Source of the DNA: Verrucomicrobiota bacterium
GTDB lineage: Bacteria > Verrucomicrobiota > Kiritimatiellia > RFP12 > UBA1067
Reading direction: 5' to 3'
Length of the DNA: 34,119 nucleotides
Assembly (NCBI GenBank): GCA_016288465.1
Contig: JAEEZC010000232.1
Span: forward strand, 1-34,119
Part shown: in pieces, positions 32,839-34,119 of the stretch
How positions within the stretch are numbered: position 1 is the first letter of the stretch
Layout: each line of letters starts with the position of its first letter
Position numbers and translations under genes: made by a program
The notes under the pieces: model-generated
The model's input: the letters and a program-made list of their open reading frames with translations, nothing else
Databases searched by the model: none
What the model was told of the DNA's origin: nothing

Positions 32839-34119
32839 TCACCTTACCACCACCATAGTTCCCGACGGCGTGTACTCCACCCGCGCCGTCGCAGGCTCGC
32901 CCTTTACCGTCTCGTTGAACACCGTGTAGACCGGGACAACCTTGTAGATGCGCACGTGCGGCGCCCTGCCCACCCATGTCAACGTCAGCGAATCGGTCGT
33001 TTCGGGCAGGAGCTTGTCGTCTTCATACCATTCGTAGCTCTGCGCACCCGCGGCAACGCACGTAAGCGTGGACGTGTTCCGGGTGTATGTGAGCCTCGCG
33101 GGCTGCGGCGCGAGCTGGAACTCCTGCCCGGCAAGCGTGGCGCCACGCACCTTGCCGCCAGTCAACGGGAAGAACCTGTTCTGGCATGTCTCGTAAAGTC
33201 CCGCCGCACCGTTCTTTATGCATGGCACGAAGTTCCTGTCCAGAACGCCCGACTTGTAGATCTTCACGCCATAGAGGCGCATGCCTGCCGCATATCTGCC
33301 ATCGCAGCTGCCTCCAATTCGAAGAGTAGTTGAACACGTAGTGGCGGTAAGAGTACCACCATGCTGCGCCAGCTTGAAGGATTCTAGCGCCACGCCTCCT
33401 CTGTATGACGTGACAGTGTCGTTCGGTGCATCGAAGACGAACTTCACCCGTTCATTTGTAATGAAGGTCTTCTTGAACCATTCGTTATCCCCGGTATTAC
33501 GATCCGTGAAGCGCCAGCCATATCGGTATGCGCCCGACGGATAATAAAGGCTGAACCAGATACCGTCGGTACCGCTGCTCTTCTGATGGAAGAATACCGG
33601 AGCTGCAGATGGGGAAATCTTGAAATTGTTGTTCCATACGGCGAAGTCCGCTTCGACTCGGCAATCCTTGGTAACTACATATTCTGTATTTATAAGATGT
33701 CCCTCCACGCCGTCAAAGTCGAGATATGCCTCCTTCGCCGCCGCATCCCCCTGAATGTCGCCGCCGGCCTCGCACACGATGTTCGTGTGGGCGTTATTGT
33801 CAGGGCTTCCGTACACCGTCGAGTTGCGGCTGCCGTACACCGTGGGGAGAAGACCGTAGGTCGGTGCGGCCAGCGTGTCGCGAAGAATCGGCACGCTGTT
33901 GGTGATGCACGGCCGGTAGTCCCGAACCAACGTCTCGACGCCGTTCGCAGTCTCGTAGATCTTGAGCCCATATATCTTCATCGGCATCGCAGGATAACCG
34001 CCGGCGCGGAGGCCGACCTGAAGCAAAGTAGAATTCAAATTCGCCGTTACGGGACTGGAGGACGTGATATTGAAGTTCGTGTAGCCAGCGGTCTCCAGTC
34101 GAATATTGTTTGCGCTTGC
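32839..34119 (-). CDS. LamG/concanavalin A-like domain secreted protein (5' end outside window)
   Basis: The frame stays open to the window edge (ASANNIRLETAGYTNFNITSSSPVTAN precedes the called ORF). AYLDFDGVEGHLINTEYVVTKDCRVEADFAVWN...RFTDRNTGD...MRLYGVKIYKSGVLDRNFVPC; two copies of the K-I-Y-G-[LV]-K-I-Y end motif. Confidence 0.8.
   Translation of the reverse strand, partial: ASANNIRLETAGYTNFNITSSSPVTANLNSTLLQVGLRAGGYPAMPMKIYGLKIYETANGVETLVRDYRPCITNSVPILRDTLAAPTYGLLPTVYGSRNSTVYGSPDNNAHTNIVCEAGGDIQGDAAAKEAYLDFDGVEGHLINTEYVVTKDCRVEADFAVWNNNFKISPSAAPVFFHQKSSGTDGIWFSLYYPSGAYRYGWRFTDRNTGDNEWFKKTFITNERVKFVFDAPNDTVTSYRGGVALESFKLAQHGGTLTATTCSTTLRIGGSCDGRYAAGMRLYGVKIYKSGVLDRNFVPCIKNGAAGLYETCQNRFFPLTGGKVRGATLAGQEFQLAPQPARLTYTRNTSTLTCVAAGAQSYEWYEDDKLLPETTDSLTLTWVGRAPHVRIYKVVPVYTVFNETVKGEPATARVEYTPSGTMVVVR

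Noticed and set aside
1-34119. tRNA/rRNA genes, intact transposons, toxin-antitoxin or phage-defence operons
   Set aside because: No recognisable tRNA or rRNA sequence, transposase motif pair with terminal repeats, or known defence-system gene set was found by reading both strands.

Overview
This is a GC-rich bacterial chromosomal window. The gene content and the style of the secreted proteins suggest a gut Verrucomicrobiota/Kiritimatiellota-like organism; that taxonomy is inference only. From left to right it holds: (i) a structured, repeat-bearing intergenic region with five 22-bp tandem repeats; (ii) a giant secreted protein that alternates beta-sandwich-like modules with InlB/Listeria-Bacteroides repeats; (iii) a divergent ThyX-like gene that overlaps an antiparallel endonuclease/exonuclease/phosphatase-fold gene; (iv) a serine O-acetyltransferase gene; (v) a DUF4832/DUF4874-like secreted protein and a XylR/AraC-type regulator, divergent from a galacturonate module (uxaB-uxaA-kdgK-like); (vi) an SDR with pilT and pilB; (vii) a minus-strand run of beta-helix glycosidase, GH31, nadB and an OppF-like ATPase; (viii) a DUF975-like membrane protein and a small winged-helix ORF; (ix) a six-gene minus-strand glycan-degradation operon: LamG-like protein (cut by the window edge), EEP-fold protein, GH78, a Tat-exported GH20-like protein, GH20 and a Tat-exported MBL-fold protein. 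The most notable observations are a recurrent extended -10 element (TGGTANAAT), four times exactly 7 nt from an ATG (probable leaderless mRNAs), the 22-bp tandem array with an adjacent multi-hairpin region, and the six-gene glycan operon with its uncharacterised GH20-like Tat protein. I found no tRNA, rRNA, CRISPR array or intact mobile element.
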